Virus record (IMG/VR): IMGVR_UViG_3300023202_000034
Location: 1-64,000 of that record
Length of the DNA: 64,000 bases
Strand: one strand, 5' to 3'
From: a virus
Position 1 is the stretch's first letter; every line of letters begins with the position of its first letter. Positions 1 to 7,958 of the stretch are shown here, one piece after another. A model generated the notes under the pieces. That model worked only from the letters and a program-made list of their open reading frames with translations. It had not been told where the DNA came from and made no database searches. The translations under genes and the position numbers were made by a program.

Positions 1-1438
1 TCTGCAGTTGGGGCCCTGAGTTGGGGTTGAACACCATACGTTTATTTACACGGTATTCATTCCAATCTTTGGGCAGAATCTTGTCCGGATTCTTGGCTTT
101 ACCTTTGCGGTCAGCGTAGTCTTTCTCCCAAGCCAGTAGAGTTAATCGGTCTTCCAGAGAAACGATCAACGGGTGTTGAGCAAAGATAGCCTCCTGCTCA
201 TGCATGATTTTTTCAAGGACAGTTCTGGCCTCCTGTACCCGTTCCGGATTCAGGGGCATGCCTGAGAGCTCTACCTGAGTGATCACTTTCTGTGAAGGCA
301 TCATCAGGGTCTTGTAGAGTTCTTCCTGTTGGTCTGACACCATGATCGGGTAGTACTTGTCGAACACATAGTTCGTGCACACACCGTCAATAAGGTTGTA
401 TTCCAGCAGGTCTGGCAGCGGGATCTTCAGGACGTTGGTGATCTCTGCCTGAGCCCAATTGCCGGCATACTCCTGAGCCAGGTCTTTCAGGCTGAGTTCG
501 TTACCGGCACAACTGTTGGTGGCCAGGTACGCAATGATTTTTGTGTCTTGGATTCGCTGATACATCAGATGCAAACCGTGGAGTAGCCCGGCTGTGTCCA
601 GCAGGTTGTCCATCCACAGGTTGTAGATCAGTACCTTGGTATCAAAGGGTGAGTTGTGGTATTTCAGCGTGCCTTTGTAGTTCTCGAAGAACCAACGCAG
701 CAGCCAGCGTACCTTGTGATTGGGGACCATCTTGCCGTAGTACCCGTCTTCGGTGGGTTCCTCAAACGGCTGGTAATCGACCGGGAAAGCAATCCCTGAG
801 TGCTGATCCCAACTGAACGTAATGGTGGCAATCCCGGCTTCTTCAAAGCGCAGGCTGGCGGTTTCAACGTCACAAGCCAATGAGGGATAATCCATCAGCT
901 TGGTCAGCCAGGCTTTGACATCCTCAAGCATCATCGGGTAGTGAGCATCTTTGAGAATGTCTTTACCTAATTGGTTTGTCTGGCCCAGAACGGTGGTGGT
1001 CAGAGCGTTCAGACTCATAACCATCTTGGCTTCGTTCTTCGGATCGTAAATCAGAGATTTGTGATTAACCCCCAGGATTACGGTGAAGTGTTCGTAACCT
1101 TCAATGACACAAGGCAAGGCATAGCCCAGATGCTTTTGGGCAGTCTGGGATTTGGTGAGTGCCTTGAAGTACTCGGCGTCTGCACAGTACAGGAACTTGG
1201 CACCCACACTGTCCAAGGCAGGAAGTAGCTGTTCCAGATATTCAAGAATAAATTTCTTGGGGGCTTTACCTTTCTCGTTGTAAGCCAAGGTGAACGAAAT
1301 GATTTGGTCTCGGGGAACCCCTGCAGCAGTGAGTGGGTTCACATAACTGCTCTGGATTTCCAGGGTATTAAATGCGGCCGCTTTAATAAGCAGCGCCACT
1401 GGATACGTGGCTGATTGATCAAATACCAAGTGGCGCAT
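1..1438 (-). CDS. DNA polymerase, family A (N-terminal 479 codons, cut by window edge)
   Basis: This is the replicative DNA polymerase of the N4/T7 family A type, and only its N-terminal part is inside the window. The frame is open from ATG at 1438 to base 1 without a stop. The 3'-5' proofreading exonuclease domain is recognisable: DVET at residues 190-193 supplies the first acidic metal ligands, YHNSPFD at 260-266 the second motif, and YNLID further on the YxxxD third motif. A GAGGAA Shine-Dalgarno precedes the start. The polymerase palm and finger domains must lie beyond the left edge. It follows the helicase and a 176-aa gene on the same strand, so it probably belongs to the same replication transcript. 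Confidence 0.9.
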   Translation of the reverse strand, partial: MRHLVFDQSATYPVALLIKAAAFNTLEIQSSYVNPLTAAGVPRDQIISFTLAYNEKGKAPKKFILEYLEQLLPALDSVGAKFLYCADAEYFKALTKSQTAQKHLGYALPCVIEGYEHFTVILGVNHKSLIYDPKNEAKMVMSLNALTTTVLGQTNQLGKDILKDAHYPMMLEDVKAWLTKLMDYPSLACDVETASLRFEEAGIATITFSWDQHSGIAFPVDYQPFEEPTEDGYYGKMVPNHKVRWLLRWFFENYKGTLKYHNSPFDTKVLIYNLWMDNLLDTAGLLHGLHLMYQRIQDTKIIAYLATNSCAGNELSLKDLAQEYAGNWAQAEITNVLKIPLPDLLEYNLIDGVCTNYVFDKYYPIMVSDQQEELYKTLMMPSQKVITQVELSGMPLNPERVQEARTVLEKIMHEQEAIFAQHPLIVSLEDRLTLLAWEKDYADRKGKAKNPDKILPKDWNEYRVNKRMVFNPNSGPQLQ

Positions 1439-1483
1439 AAGGCAATTCCTCATATTGATATAAAGTGAAGCAAGTGAAGCGGG

Positions 1484-2014
1484 TTATATCAACAAGTTTA
1501 ACACCATCCGTTGTTTCATTAATTCAATCGGAATGGTGTTCTTTTGTTTAATAGCCTCTGCTTGTTGAACTGTTATTTCTTCTGCACGACATACACAACT
1601 GTCAATCAGCTCCTGAATAGCAGGATGCACAGAAGAGGGGAATAATTTGAAGTAATCTGGCAAATGCTCTGAAGCGTTTAATACCTGAGTAATATAGTTC
1701 ATTACATAAGGCAACTCTTCATTGTTTAACTTGCTCTTATCTGCCAGGTACTCCTCCATTAAGGATTCCAGAGAGTCATGCAATTCATTAATGGGCAGAG
1801 GAAAAGGGGGTTTGCTGGCAGGGTCGTTATACACCTTGCCATTGTAGCGGAAACACGGTTGGCCATTACGAAAAAGAAGAGAGTTCTTAATTACAATGGC
1901 TTTCAATCGCTGTTCAAACTGCCTTTTAGTGGGTTCATACAGGTGGTTGTAGATTTTGTCCAATATACGCTGCTTGGTAGCAGCGTCGTATTGGAGTTCA
2001 GTGTCGTGACTCAT
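1484..2014 (-). CDS. hypothetical protein between helicase and DNA polymerase
   Basis: A 176-aa protein that I do not recognise. It is mostly helical, with a charged N-terminal half and a Cys pair (SCVCRAEE) near residue 140. Its ATG overlaps the stop of the upstream helicase gene by 4 nt (ATGA), so the two are probably translationally coupled. Its position between helicase and DNA polymerase suggests a replication accessory role, but no motif supports a specific function. Confidence 0.75.
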   Translation of the reverse strand: MSHDTELQYDAATKQRILDKIYNHLYEPTKRQFEQRLKAIVIKNSLLFRNGQPCFRYNGKVYNDPASKPPFPLPINELHDSLESLMEEYLADKSKLNNEELPYVMNYITQVLNASEHLPDYFKLFPSSVHPAIQELIDSCVCRAEEITVQQAEAIKQKNTIPIELMKQRMVLNLLI

Positions 2015-3258
2015 ATCAGATCGCCTGTAAAGAAGACCTTATACCGTGCACGAGATACTGCAACGTAAAGCATACGGGCTACCTGATTGGTATCACGGCA
2101 TTTCTTAACGTCGTCCAGATCAATGAACACAGCGTTGTATGTTGAGCCTTGAGACTTGTTGATGGTGCATGCGTAAGCTGCACGCAAATCAATCCAGGCT
2201 CGGTTAATGTCGGAAACAACATCAAACTGGTTTTCCTCTTTGGCCAGGTTGACACGCTTTTTCTTGTCATCCGGGTTGGTAGGCATGAACGCCGTATGGC
2301 GATTGTCCAAGGTGTACTCAAAACCAGGCACATCATGTTCTTCGGCAGGTGTCATCGAAGTAATGCGCACCATTTGATCGGTCTTGATCTGACAATCCCG
2401 GGTATGGATGTAAGCATTGCAGACCGCGTAATCCCCTTCAGAGAACTGAGGACTGCCTTTGACCAGGTTACGGATGCCATGGTTATAACCAATGACGGTC
2501 TTGTTGGTCCAAGCCAGTACCTTGGAATCCCGGTCGGTCCAGTCCGGACGGTTGAATTCTTTAACGATCTCCGCTTCAAAAGCTTCCCGGGGCAACCATT
2601 GAATATGTTGACCATCGGGTTTGAATGAGAAGAACTCGCCAGTATTGACCGTGTTCCGGAAAGCTGTAGACAGATCAATGATCGGGTTTCCCTTGGCTTG
2701 GCGAACCACTTCGGTCAACTCTGCTGTAGGGAAGCCTGCGTTAAACACGGGTACCTGTGACGACTTTACAGGGGTCAGCTGGGCAGGGTCTCCGATGAAC
2801 ATGATCTTACAGTTCTCGGTACGCTTGAAAATCAGGTCCAGCAAATGGGAATCCACATAGCTGGCTTCGTCAATAATGATCAATGCGTTGCGGACGATCT
2901 CTGCTTTGGGCGCCGGCACCAGCGTACTGACCTGAGTCACGTAGTTCTTTTCAACACGCAGCCCGAGAACGGACTGGATGGTACGCACTTGTTGCTTTGC
3001 AGCCAGCTCAAAGGCTTCTGCTGCTTTGTTGGTGGTAGCGGTTAGAACCAGTTCCATGTTCTTCTGTTTTGGGTCAACCAAAGCCAAGGTACGGAACAGT
3101 TTTGAGATCTGCTCGATGAGGTATTCAACCAGCGTGGTTTTACCAGTACCGGCATAACCTTTCAGGACAAATACGTGTTCGTTGGGGTCAATGACAAACT
3201 GAGCGAAGCCCTCATAGGCCGCTTGTTGCCCTGTGGTAAGTTGCAATGCTGCGCCCAT
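2011..3258 (-). CDS. SF1 (Dda/RecD2-like) DNA helicase
   Basis: A 415-aa ATP-dependent DNA helicase of superfamily 1, presumably acting at the phage replication fork. Visible motifs in order are the Walker A GYAGTGKTT near residue 36, Walker B IIIDEAS near 128, motif III IGDPAQLTPV near 155, and a C-terminal NKSQGSTY...VAVSRAR, which is motif V/VI of SF1B helicases. The length fits phage Dda-like helicases. The N-terminal TTGQQAAYEGF resembles the Q-motif region of that family. An AAGGAG site precedes the ATG. It is placed ahead of the DNA polymerase. Confidence 0.9.
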   Translation of the reverse strand: MGAALQLTTGQQAAYEGFAQFVIDPNEHVFVLKGYAGTGKTTLVEYLIEQISKLFRTLALVDPKQKNMELVLTATTNKAAEAFELAAKQQVRTIQSVLGLRVEKNYVTQVSTLVPAPKAEIVRNALIIIDEASYVDSHLLDLIFKRTENCKIMFIGDPAQLTPVKSSQVPVFNAGFPTAELTEVVRQAKGNPIIDLSTAFRNTVNTGEFFSFKPDGQHIQWLPREAFEAEIVKEFNRPDWTDRDSKVLAWTNKTVIGYNHGIRNLVKGSPQFSEGDYAVCNAYIHTRDCQIKTDQMVRITSMTPAEEHDVPGFEYTLDNRHTAFMPTNPDDKKKRVNLAKEENQFDVVSDINRAWIDLRAAYACTINKSQGSTYNAVFIDLDDVKKCRDTNQVARMLYVAVSRARYKVFFTGDLI

Positions 3259-3270
3259 GAGGGAGTCTCC

Positions 3271-3618
3271 TTATACGAAATCGGCTACTGCTTCTTCCAA
3301 TGGGAGCAGTCCTTTTTCAATTCGTGGAATATCATTTGGATACACATTCAGAAGGTTGGCCATCTTGATAGACAGGTACTCTGAATGTGGCATGATTTTG
3401 GTGGTCAGCAGGTCGCTGTCATTCAAGGAATTCAGGGGCAGAATCTTGTGATCACGGCTGTAACTACCTTCCAGAAGTTCTGCAGATTCCAGTGCCTCGA
3501 CCAGCTGCATTCCGGCTTTGTAGGGCAAAACCAGTTGCTTGTTGTAGTCGAGCCGAAACACCATGAAATGGGGTTCGGGTTTTTTGGAAGCTAGTTTTCT
3601 TGCTTCATTAAGATCCAT
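3271..3618 (-). CDS. hypothetical protein upstream of helicase
   Basis: A 115-aa protein without a recognised domain. It has a Lys/Arg-rich N-terminus (EARKLASKK) and an acidic C-terminus. It lies 12 nt upstream of the helicase start and downstream of the VWA-domain gene in the same direction. A TAGGAG Shine-Dalgarno lies just before the ATG. It is probably co-transcribed with the helicase. Confidence 0.7.
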   Translation of the reverse strand: MDLNEARKLASKKPEPHFMVFRLDYNKQLVLPYKAGMQLVEALESAELLEGSYSRDHKILPLNSLNDSDLLTTKIMPHSEYLSIKMANLLNVYPNDIPRIEKGLLPLEEAVADFV

Positions 3619-3646
3619 ATTTTACTCCTAAGCCATAAAGCAATAA

Positions 3647-3661
3647 GGCCCCGGAGGGGCC
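3647..3661 (-). terminator. UCC-triloop hairpin after the HExxH/VWA gene
   Basis: In the coding sense the sequence is GGCCCC-TCC-GGGGCC, a perfect 6-bp stem with a three-base loop, directly after the stop codon of the upstream gene. A moderately T-rich run (TTATTGCTTTAT) follows, so it may be a weak intrinsic terminator or a 3'-end stabiliser. The same UCC loop recurs at 8811, 10415, 13576 and 52304. Confidence 0.55.
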
Positions 3662-4777
3662 CTATTGAATGTCGTAATGAATGACTTTACCGAATGGTGC
3701 CTCCCATTTCGGGTTGTCGTGGATAACCCAGACCACGGGTACACCTGGGTCGAAGGAGGCCGGACGGAAATACCCGTCAGTAAACACCACCAGTACATCT
3801 GGCTTGTTCTCTTGGCCCCATTTCATGACAGGGTCAATTGCGGTACCTCCACGGCCACGGAAGTTGATTCGCATCAGTTCCTGAGCAGTACGGATGGTAT
3901 CGGTCTGGAACACCCGGGTATCAAACTGAACCAGCTTGAGAGACTTGGGCTTGACCGTTTTCAGTACGCTGTAGCTGTCGCCTACGAACTGCTTGGTTTC
4001 CTTATCAGAGACGGAACCCGACATATCAAAGGCAAAGGCCACGTCACCGAGGGCTTCGGAATACGCCGAAGGCAGAATGTGGTCGGGCAGGTAACGTCGA
4101 TTGGGTTTACGGAAGCTGTAGTCGGACTTCAACATACTGTTGAAGTACTTCTTCAGAATCCGATCCCAGGGGAGCTTGGGGTTGACCAGGGAATCGATGT
4201 ACACCTGAAGCTCCCCTGGGATACTCCCAGGGTCATCACCGGCCATACCGGCTGCGACAGAGGCCTTAACAAGAATGTCATCCATCTTGTCTTTCAGATC
4301 CTGTGCAGCACCGGGACTTCCGGAAGGCACAACATCCTGATTAAAGTCAGGAGGGGGATCAGGAATCAGCTGATAGACTTGCATGGAAGACAGCCCATCG
4401 TACTGATGATCCAGGCAACCACCTGGAGGTAATTCAAAACCAGAGTGATCCAGCATGTTGTTGATCACAAAATCCTGAGCTTGATTCAGTTTTTTGGGAT
4501 TGAGATCAGGACGGTGGAACATTTCGTTCAGATGATCGAATGCTGGGTGCCAGGTTTCATGGAGCATCAGGCCCAGTTGCTGTGCCGGGGTCAATGACAG
4601 AAACCACCCGGGGTTGTATTCGATGTACTTGCCGTCAGTCTGTGCCATTGGAATCTTGTCATTGAACCGATGGATCAACGAGAAGCAGACCGTGGTAATA
4701 AAGGTACAGTTTTTGCGGGCCATAAGCTGAATCTTGGCTTTGTCCAACGCTTTTTGTGCAGCTGCAAGTTGATCCAT
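3662..4777 (-). CDS. N4 gp25-like protein: HExxH metallopeptidase-like plus VWA domain
   Basis: A 371-aa protein with two parts. The N-terminal half contains LMLHETWHPAFDH near residues 92-104, a zincin-type HExxH motif as in DUF2201-type putative metallopeptidases. The C-terminal half is a von Willebrand A-like domain with the MIDAS motif DMSGS near 250 and later GGTA and FTDG elements. This matches the VWA partner that accompanies the MoxR-type AAA+ ATPase (gp24) in N4-like phages. That ATPase gene lies upstream here with three small genes between. By analogy with MoxR/VWA pairs it may act in complex remodelling during replication or assembly. The actual role is not established by this sequence. 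Confidence 0.85.
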   Translation of the reverse strand: MDQLAAAQKALDKAKIQLMARKNCTFITTVCFSLIHRFNDKIPMAQTDGKYIEYNPGWFLSLTPAQQLGLMLHETWHPAFDHLNEMFHRPDLNPKKLNQAQDFVINNMLDHSGFELPPGGCLDHQYDGLSSMQVYQLIPDPPPDFNQDVVPSGSPGAAQDLKDKMDDILVKASVAAGMAGDDPGSIPGELQVYIDSLVNPKLPWDRILKKYFNSMLKSDYSFRKPNRRYLPDHILPSAYSEALGDVAFAFDMSGSVSDKETKQFVGDSYSVLKTVKPKSLKLVQFDTRVFQTDTIRTAQELMRINFRGRGGTAIDPVMKWGQENKPDVLVVFTDGYFRPASFDPGVPVVWVIHDNPKWEAPFGKVIHYDIQ

Positions 4778-4784
4778 GAAGGGG

Positions 4785-5252
4785 TTACTCCGGGTTAATC
4801 AGTTGCTTGGTAAGGAAGAGCTTAGAATTGCGTTCCTGGTTATCCCAGGGGATGACTTGGATACCTTTAATACGTTCGCGTACAAGGTCAGCCAAGGCAT
4901 TGTAATCGTGTAGAACCGTTTCCAGTTCCATAATAGGCACAGACAAGTCTTCATCATAAAGAACGACGGCGACTTGCTCTCCCTGGGCATCGTAGCGGTT
5001 ATATTGATAACCTTCGGAATACTCATCGCCGCTTCCCCAAACACTGTCAAAGGGGATGCCCAGTTTTTCTAAATCAGGTAGGAAGGGTAATTCACCATAA
5101 TTAACTTTTTCAAAGCCAAAGACCACAGTTTGAGAGTCTTCAGGATCGTTATACACGTTCTCTTCAGTAATTCCGTAGTCTTCCAAGAAGGGGTGTGCTT
5201 TTTCTACGTGGGTTCTCAGGAGCTTGAGTTGTACGTAAGTACGGTCTCCCAT
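4785..5252 (-). CDS. hypothetical protein, member of a local paralogous trio (1)
   Basis: A 155-aa acidic protein of unknown function. The central GIPFDSVWGSGDEYSEGYQY and the end TKQLINPE resemble the two neighbouring proteins at 5256-5633 and 5641-5994, which have VPYVAHNDTTGSTGYARF and WIPFDLVYPTGEK at the corresponding place and end in LKLINLIKE and LRLINPPNPE. The three appear to be tandem diverged paralogues lying between the VWA and AAA+ genes. No catalytic motif is visible. Confidence 0.7.
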   Translation of the reverse strand: MGDRTYVQLKLLRTHVEKAHPFLEDYGITEENVYNDPEDSQTVVFGFEKVNYGELPFLPDLEKLGIPFDSVWGSGDEYSEGYQYNRYDAQGEQVAVVLYDEDLSVPIMELETVLHDYNALADLVRERIKGIQVIPWDNQERNSKLFLTKQLINPE

Positions 5253-5255
5253 GTA

Positions 5256-5633
5256 TTACTCCTTGATCAGGTTAATTAGCTTGAGGGTAGCCCACTCTTT
5301 TCTAAGACGGACCTGTTGAGCCCAGTCAGAGGTAATGAGGCCTTGCTTGCGAGCGCCAACTCGGTAGTGATGTTGCTCATTAAACCGGGCATAACCGGTA
5401 CTTCCGGTGGTGTCGTTATGTGCAACATAAGGCACTTTCTCAGAAACCAGCGTACCCAGCACCTCTTGGACGCGAGCAGTCCTAGTTCGTAGACGTACAG
5501 AAATGAGTGTCTGTAACGGTGAGACGTTGCCGTACTTCACCGCTGCGCCCAGACCATTTACAGCTCTAACCAGATAATCAGAATGCTCTCGATGCACATA
5601 CAAGCGCACCGAGACTAGCCTTTGCTTTTCCAT
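5256..5633 (-). CDS. hypothetical protein, paralogous trio (2)
   Basis: A 125-aa basic protein of unknown function. It is the most basic member of the trio, while its left neighbour is acidic. The shared features are a beta-strand-rich N-terminus (LVSVRLYV), the central VPYxxxxDTTGSTGY element and the terminal TLKLINLIKE. It is separated by 3 nt from the next gene of the trio, in an operon-like arrangement. Confidence 0.7.
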   Translation of the reverse strand: MEKQRLVSVRLYVHREHSDYLVRAVNGLGAAVKYGNVSPLQTLISVRLRTRTARVQEVLGTLVSEKVPYVAHNDTTGSTGYARFNEQHHYRVGARKQGLITSDWAQQVRLRKEWATLKLINLIKE

Positions 5634-5640
5634 GGTTGGG

Positions 5641-5994
5641 TTATTCAGGATTAGGTGGATTAATCAATCGAAGTGTTTTCAACACACTTCGGATCTTCCA
5701 TTGGTTTTCCCAGGACATATCCAGCTCATCTACCATTTCATTGGTGATCAACTCATAGCGCCCGTCTGGACGGCACCTCCGGCTTGTTTTCTCGCCTGTT
5801 GGGTATACAAGATCAAAGGGAATCCAGTCATGGTGAAGTATCCGCAGAGCAGACACGAACCCATATTCTCTGGGGTAAATACGTAGCTTGCGAGTACCAT
5901 CAAGCCCTGGGAGGTGGTCATAAAACCTCATGGAAGGATACGCTTCAGCCAGTTTTCGCTTGACTGTCCAATAACACTCCTGAGGTAGTGTCAA
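5641..5994 (-). CDS. hypothetical protein, paralogous trio (3); start uncertain
   Basis: The third trio member, with the shared WIPFDLVYP and C-terminal TLRLINPPNPE elements. The frame is open up to an ATG at 6066 that overlaps the stop of the ATPase gene. However, the extra N-terminal residues would be encoded by two strong hairpins (6020-6033 and 6036-6051) and are low-complexity, so I do not trust that start. An in-frame TTG at 5994 (117 aa) gives a protein aligned with its paralogues. An internal ATG in ...YPSMRFYD is a third option. Confidence 0.5.
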   Translation of the reverse strand: MTLPQECYWTVKRKLAEAYPSMRFYDHLPGLDGTRKLRIYPREYGFVSALRILHHDWIPFDLVYPTGEKTSRRCRPDGRYELITNEMVDELDMSWENQWKIRSVLKTLRLINPPNPE

Positions 5995-6019
5995 AGATCC
6001 TGCAGGACTTGACGGTGAA

Positions 6020-6051
6020 CACCCCAAGGGGTGATGGGGGCTTACGCCCCC
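6020..6051 (-). terminator. two adjacent stem-loops after the gp24-like gene
   Basis: Between the ATPase stop and the next gene there are two back-to-back hairpins: GGGGGC-GTAA-GCCCCC (6036-6051) and CACCCC/GGGGTG (6020-6033). There is no long U-tract, so they may be attenuators or mRNA-stabilising structures rather than a strong terminator. They also argue that the long-ATG version of the downstream gene is not its real start. Confidence 0.45.
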
Positions 6052-6065
6052 TCTCACCCGAGCCA

Positions 6066-7946
6066 TCAGAACAGCTCAGTAGCGTTCCGTGTAACCCAAT
6101 CCTGTACCGCTTTGTTTTGCAGTAGGGGTTTCTTTCTACGGACAATTTCCCGCAGACAGGTCACCTGAAACTCAACAGGAATACGCTGAACGAATTCCAT
6201 CAGAGGTCCGATGTTCACTTCGGTTGCGTTATGCGCAATGGTACCGGTCAATGCATACAGCACGTCCGGTTCTTCTGGGACTGTGACACCCATCGGATTG
6301 GCCGCAATTTGCGGTACGGTCAGCAGCTGGCGGTAGATCTGTGAGTAACCGAAGAACTCCCGGGCTACACCTTCAGAGATGGTGCCAGCCAGCAGTGGCA
6401 GCAGGTCACGTTCAATACGCTCTTCGCTTTTGATAATCCGTGAGCAGAATTCCCAGGTTCTGGGACTGGCGTAGGTTTTGTCATCATGATCCGGTTGGAA
6501 TCGGTACAGGTTGTCTGGCTTGTACTTGATGTACGATGTGATCCGGTGATCAATGCCGTTGGACGTTGCCCATTCAATCCACTGATCTACATCCACAGCC
6601 AGTTCCAGGTGAACCAGTCGTGACTGCAAGGCTGTGCTCATCTCTTCAACCATGGCGTTGTCCGTGTCCAGGTTACCAGCACAGGCAATGGCACAGTTCT
6701 TGTGAATGTTGAATTCACCGATCTGTTTGTCCAGCACCACTTTGTAAGCGGCTTTCTGTACCGAGCGATCAGCGTGATTCATTTCATCCAGTAACAGAAG
6801 CCAGCCAGCATACTCGTGAACGTACTCAGTACCTTTTTCATCCTTACGGAGTTCGGTTGGCAGAGCGTCACCTTCCAGTGGGAATGTACTCATCGGCAGA
6901 TAGCTGGCACGACGGGCTTCTTTATCGATGTGCGGAAATCCTAAACCTTATGTTCGAGGAAGGTCGCAACACCTTCCCCCGTTCTCTTATGAACTGCTGC
7001 ATATCACTATGCAGAGCAGACTATATCAACACCCTCTGTTTACACAGGTGGGGTGGCTACCGTTTCGAGCACCATTGGCTTGTGCTCTACTCCCTCATGG
7101 GATAGTCGTTCGGCATATTATCCAAGACTGTCCCAAAGATACGCCCTGTACCGTCGATTCTTTACCTTGTTCAAATAGCTCTGAGTAATACCAAATTTGG
7201 TCGCGGTGCCTTTGACACTAGCGCCTTGCTTGATTTCTCGGAGAGCGTCTAATAGTTCAGAATCTGAGTATTTCGCTTTATGGTGGGCCTGGCCAAGTGA
7301 AACCAAACCACTCTGTAAAGCGTGGGTGTAATTCTTTCTTTGGGTAACGATCTCTAGGTTACTGACTGCGTTGTTGCTAGGGTTTCCATCAAGGTGGTTG
7401 ATGACCTTACCCTCAACGCTTCCTAGATATGCACTGGCAACCAAGCGATGTACAAGCCCGTAACTCGCAATCATCCAATACTGATTTTTGGATCTAGCGT
7501 TATTCACTTTCTGGGGCTTGAGTTGGCGTAGGTTACCTTGCTTGGTCGAGAAGATATTACCTTCACGATCGGCGTAGATACCGTTGTGCATCGTTTCCTG
7601 CATAGTCGTTACCTCCTGTGTTTGTTAAATAATAAACACAACGACTATAGAAGTCAATTTTGGAATTTAGCACGGGATTGTCCTCACCATTATGTGGGCG
7701 GAGTTTCCCCGTTTAGGTAGCTTTCGACACAGAATTTCTCCTGTGAAGCCCTTATTAGTTAAGGTCGGTTGGATCACACTGAGCCAGTCGCAGATCGATC
7801 AGCTTCAGGTTGAATTGTTTGGCAATGGCTTTGAATAGCTCAGACTTACCACAACCAGGAGAGCCTGCCAGGAACGGTACCAGACCGACTTTGATGGCCC
7901 GGATAATAAGATCGTGGGCCTGGTTCATGTTTACGGGAGTTGTCAT
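6066..7946 (-). CDS. N4 gp24-like AAA+ (MoxR-type) ATPase, split by a group I intron
   Basis: This 354-aa MoxR-type AAA+ ATPase is encoded by two exons, 7762-7946 and 6066-6945. Exon 1 carries Walker A (AGSPGCGKSE, residues about 27-36) and ends within the sensor-like PTDL motif. Exon 2 carries GFPHID, Walker B LLLLDEMNHAD, sensor 1 CAGNLDTD and the arginine-finger region TALQSRLVH. Joining after GACCT and before TTTAGGA gives DPTDLLGFP, the conserved MoxR signature. The combined exon length is 1065 nt (355 codons), exactly in frame. The intervening 816 nt has group I features and an HNH endonuclease gene. It is probably the partner of the VWA protein at 3662-4777. Confidence 0.85.
6946..7761 (-). 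mobile_element. group I intron in the gp24-like gene, carrying an HNH endonuclease
   Basis: This 816-nt intervening sequence is on the coding strand of the ATPase gene. The 5' exon ends in U (GACCT) and the intron ends in G (ATAAGG), as in group I introns. A P1-like helix can be drawn between exon CCU plus intron U and AGGG ten bases downstream, with a U-G pair at the splice site. Near the 3' end the core elements GACTATCCC (about 7098-7106) and GATATAGTC (7019-7027) give the P7/P3 signature. The flanking GAACTGCTGCAT..ATGCAG segment is nearly identical to the thyX intron. It encodes the endonuclease at 7118-7603. Confidence 0.85.
7118..7603 (-). CDS. HNH homing endonuclease inside the gp24-like intron
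   Basis: A 161-aa HNH-type endonuclease. The motif region reads VHRLVASAYLG...VINHLDGNPSNNAVSNLEIV (about residues 50-85), where H, N and H are in the positions expected for intron-encoded HNH enzymes such as I-HmuI relatives. A C-terminal helix-turn-helix-like segment (ASVKGTATKFGITQSYLNKV) probably contacts DNA. It starts at ATG 7603 behind a perfect AGGAGGT ribosome-binding site. Its expected role is to cut intron-less alleles of the ATPase gene and so spread the intron. Confidence 0.88.
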   Translation of the reverse strand: MQETMHNGIYADREGNIFSTKQGNLRQLKPQKVNNARSKNQYWMIASYGLVHRLVASAYLGSVEGKVINHLDGNPSNNAVSNLEIVTQRKNYTHALQSGLVSLGQAHHKAKYSDSELLDALREIKQGASVKGTATKFGITQSYLNKVKNRRYRAYLWDSLG

Positions 7947-7958
7947 GTGAATGTTTCC

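Noticed and set aside
2149-2860. Plus-strand open frames opposite the helicase gene
   Set aside because: The minus-strand frame contains all SF1 helicase motifs; the plus-strand frames have no recognisable domain or start signal.
5995-6066. ATG 6066 as start of the third paralogue
   Set aside because: The extra N-terminus would be encoded by two strong hairpins and has no counterpart in the paralogues.
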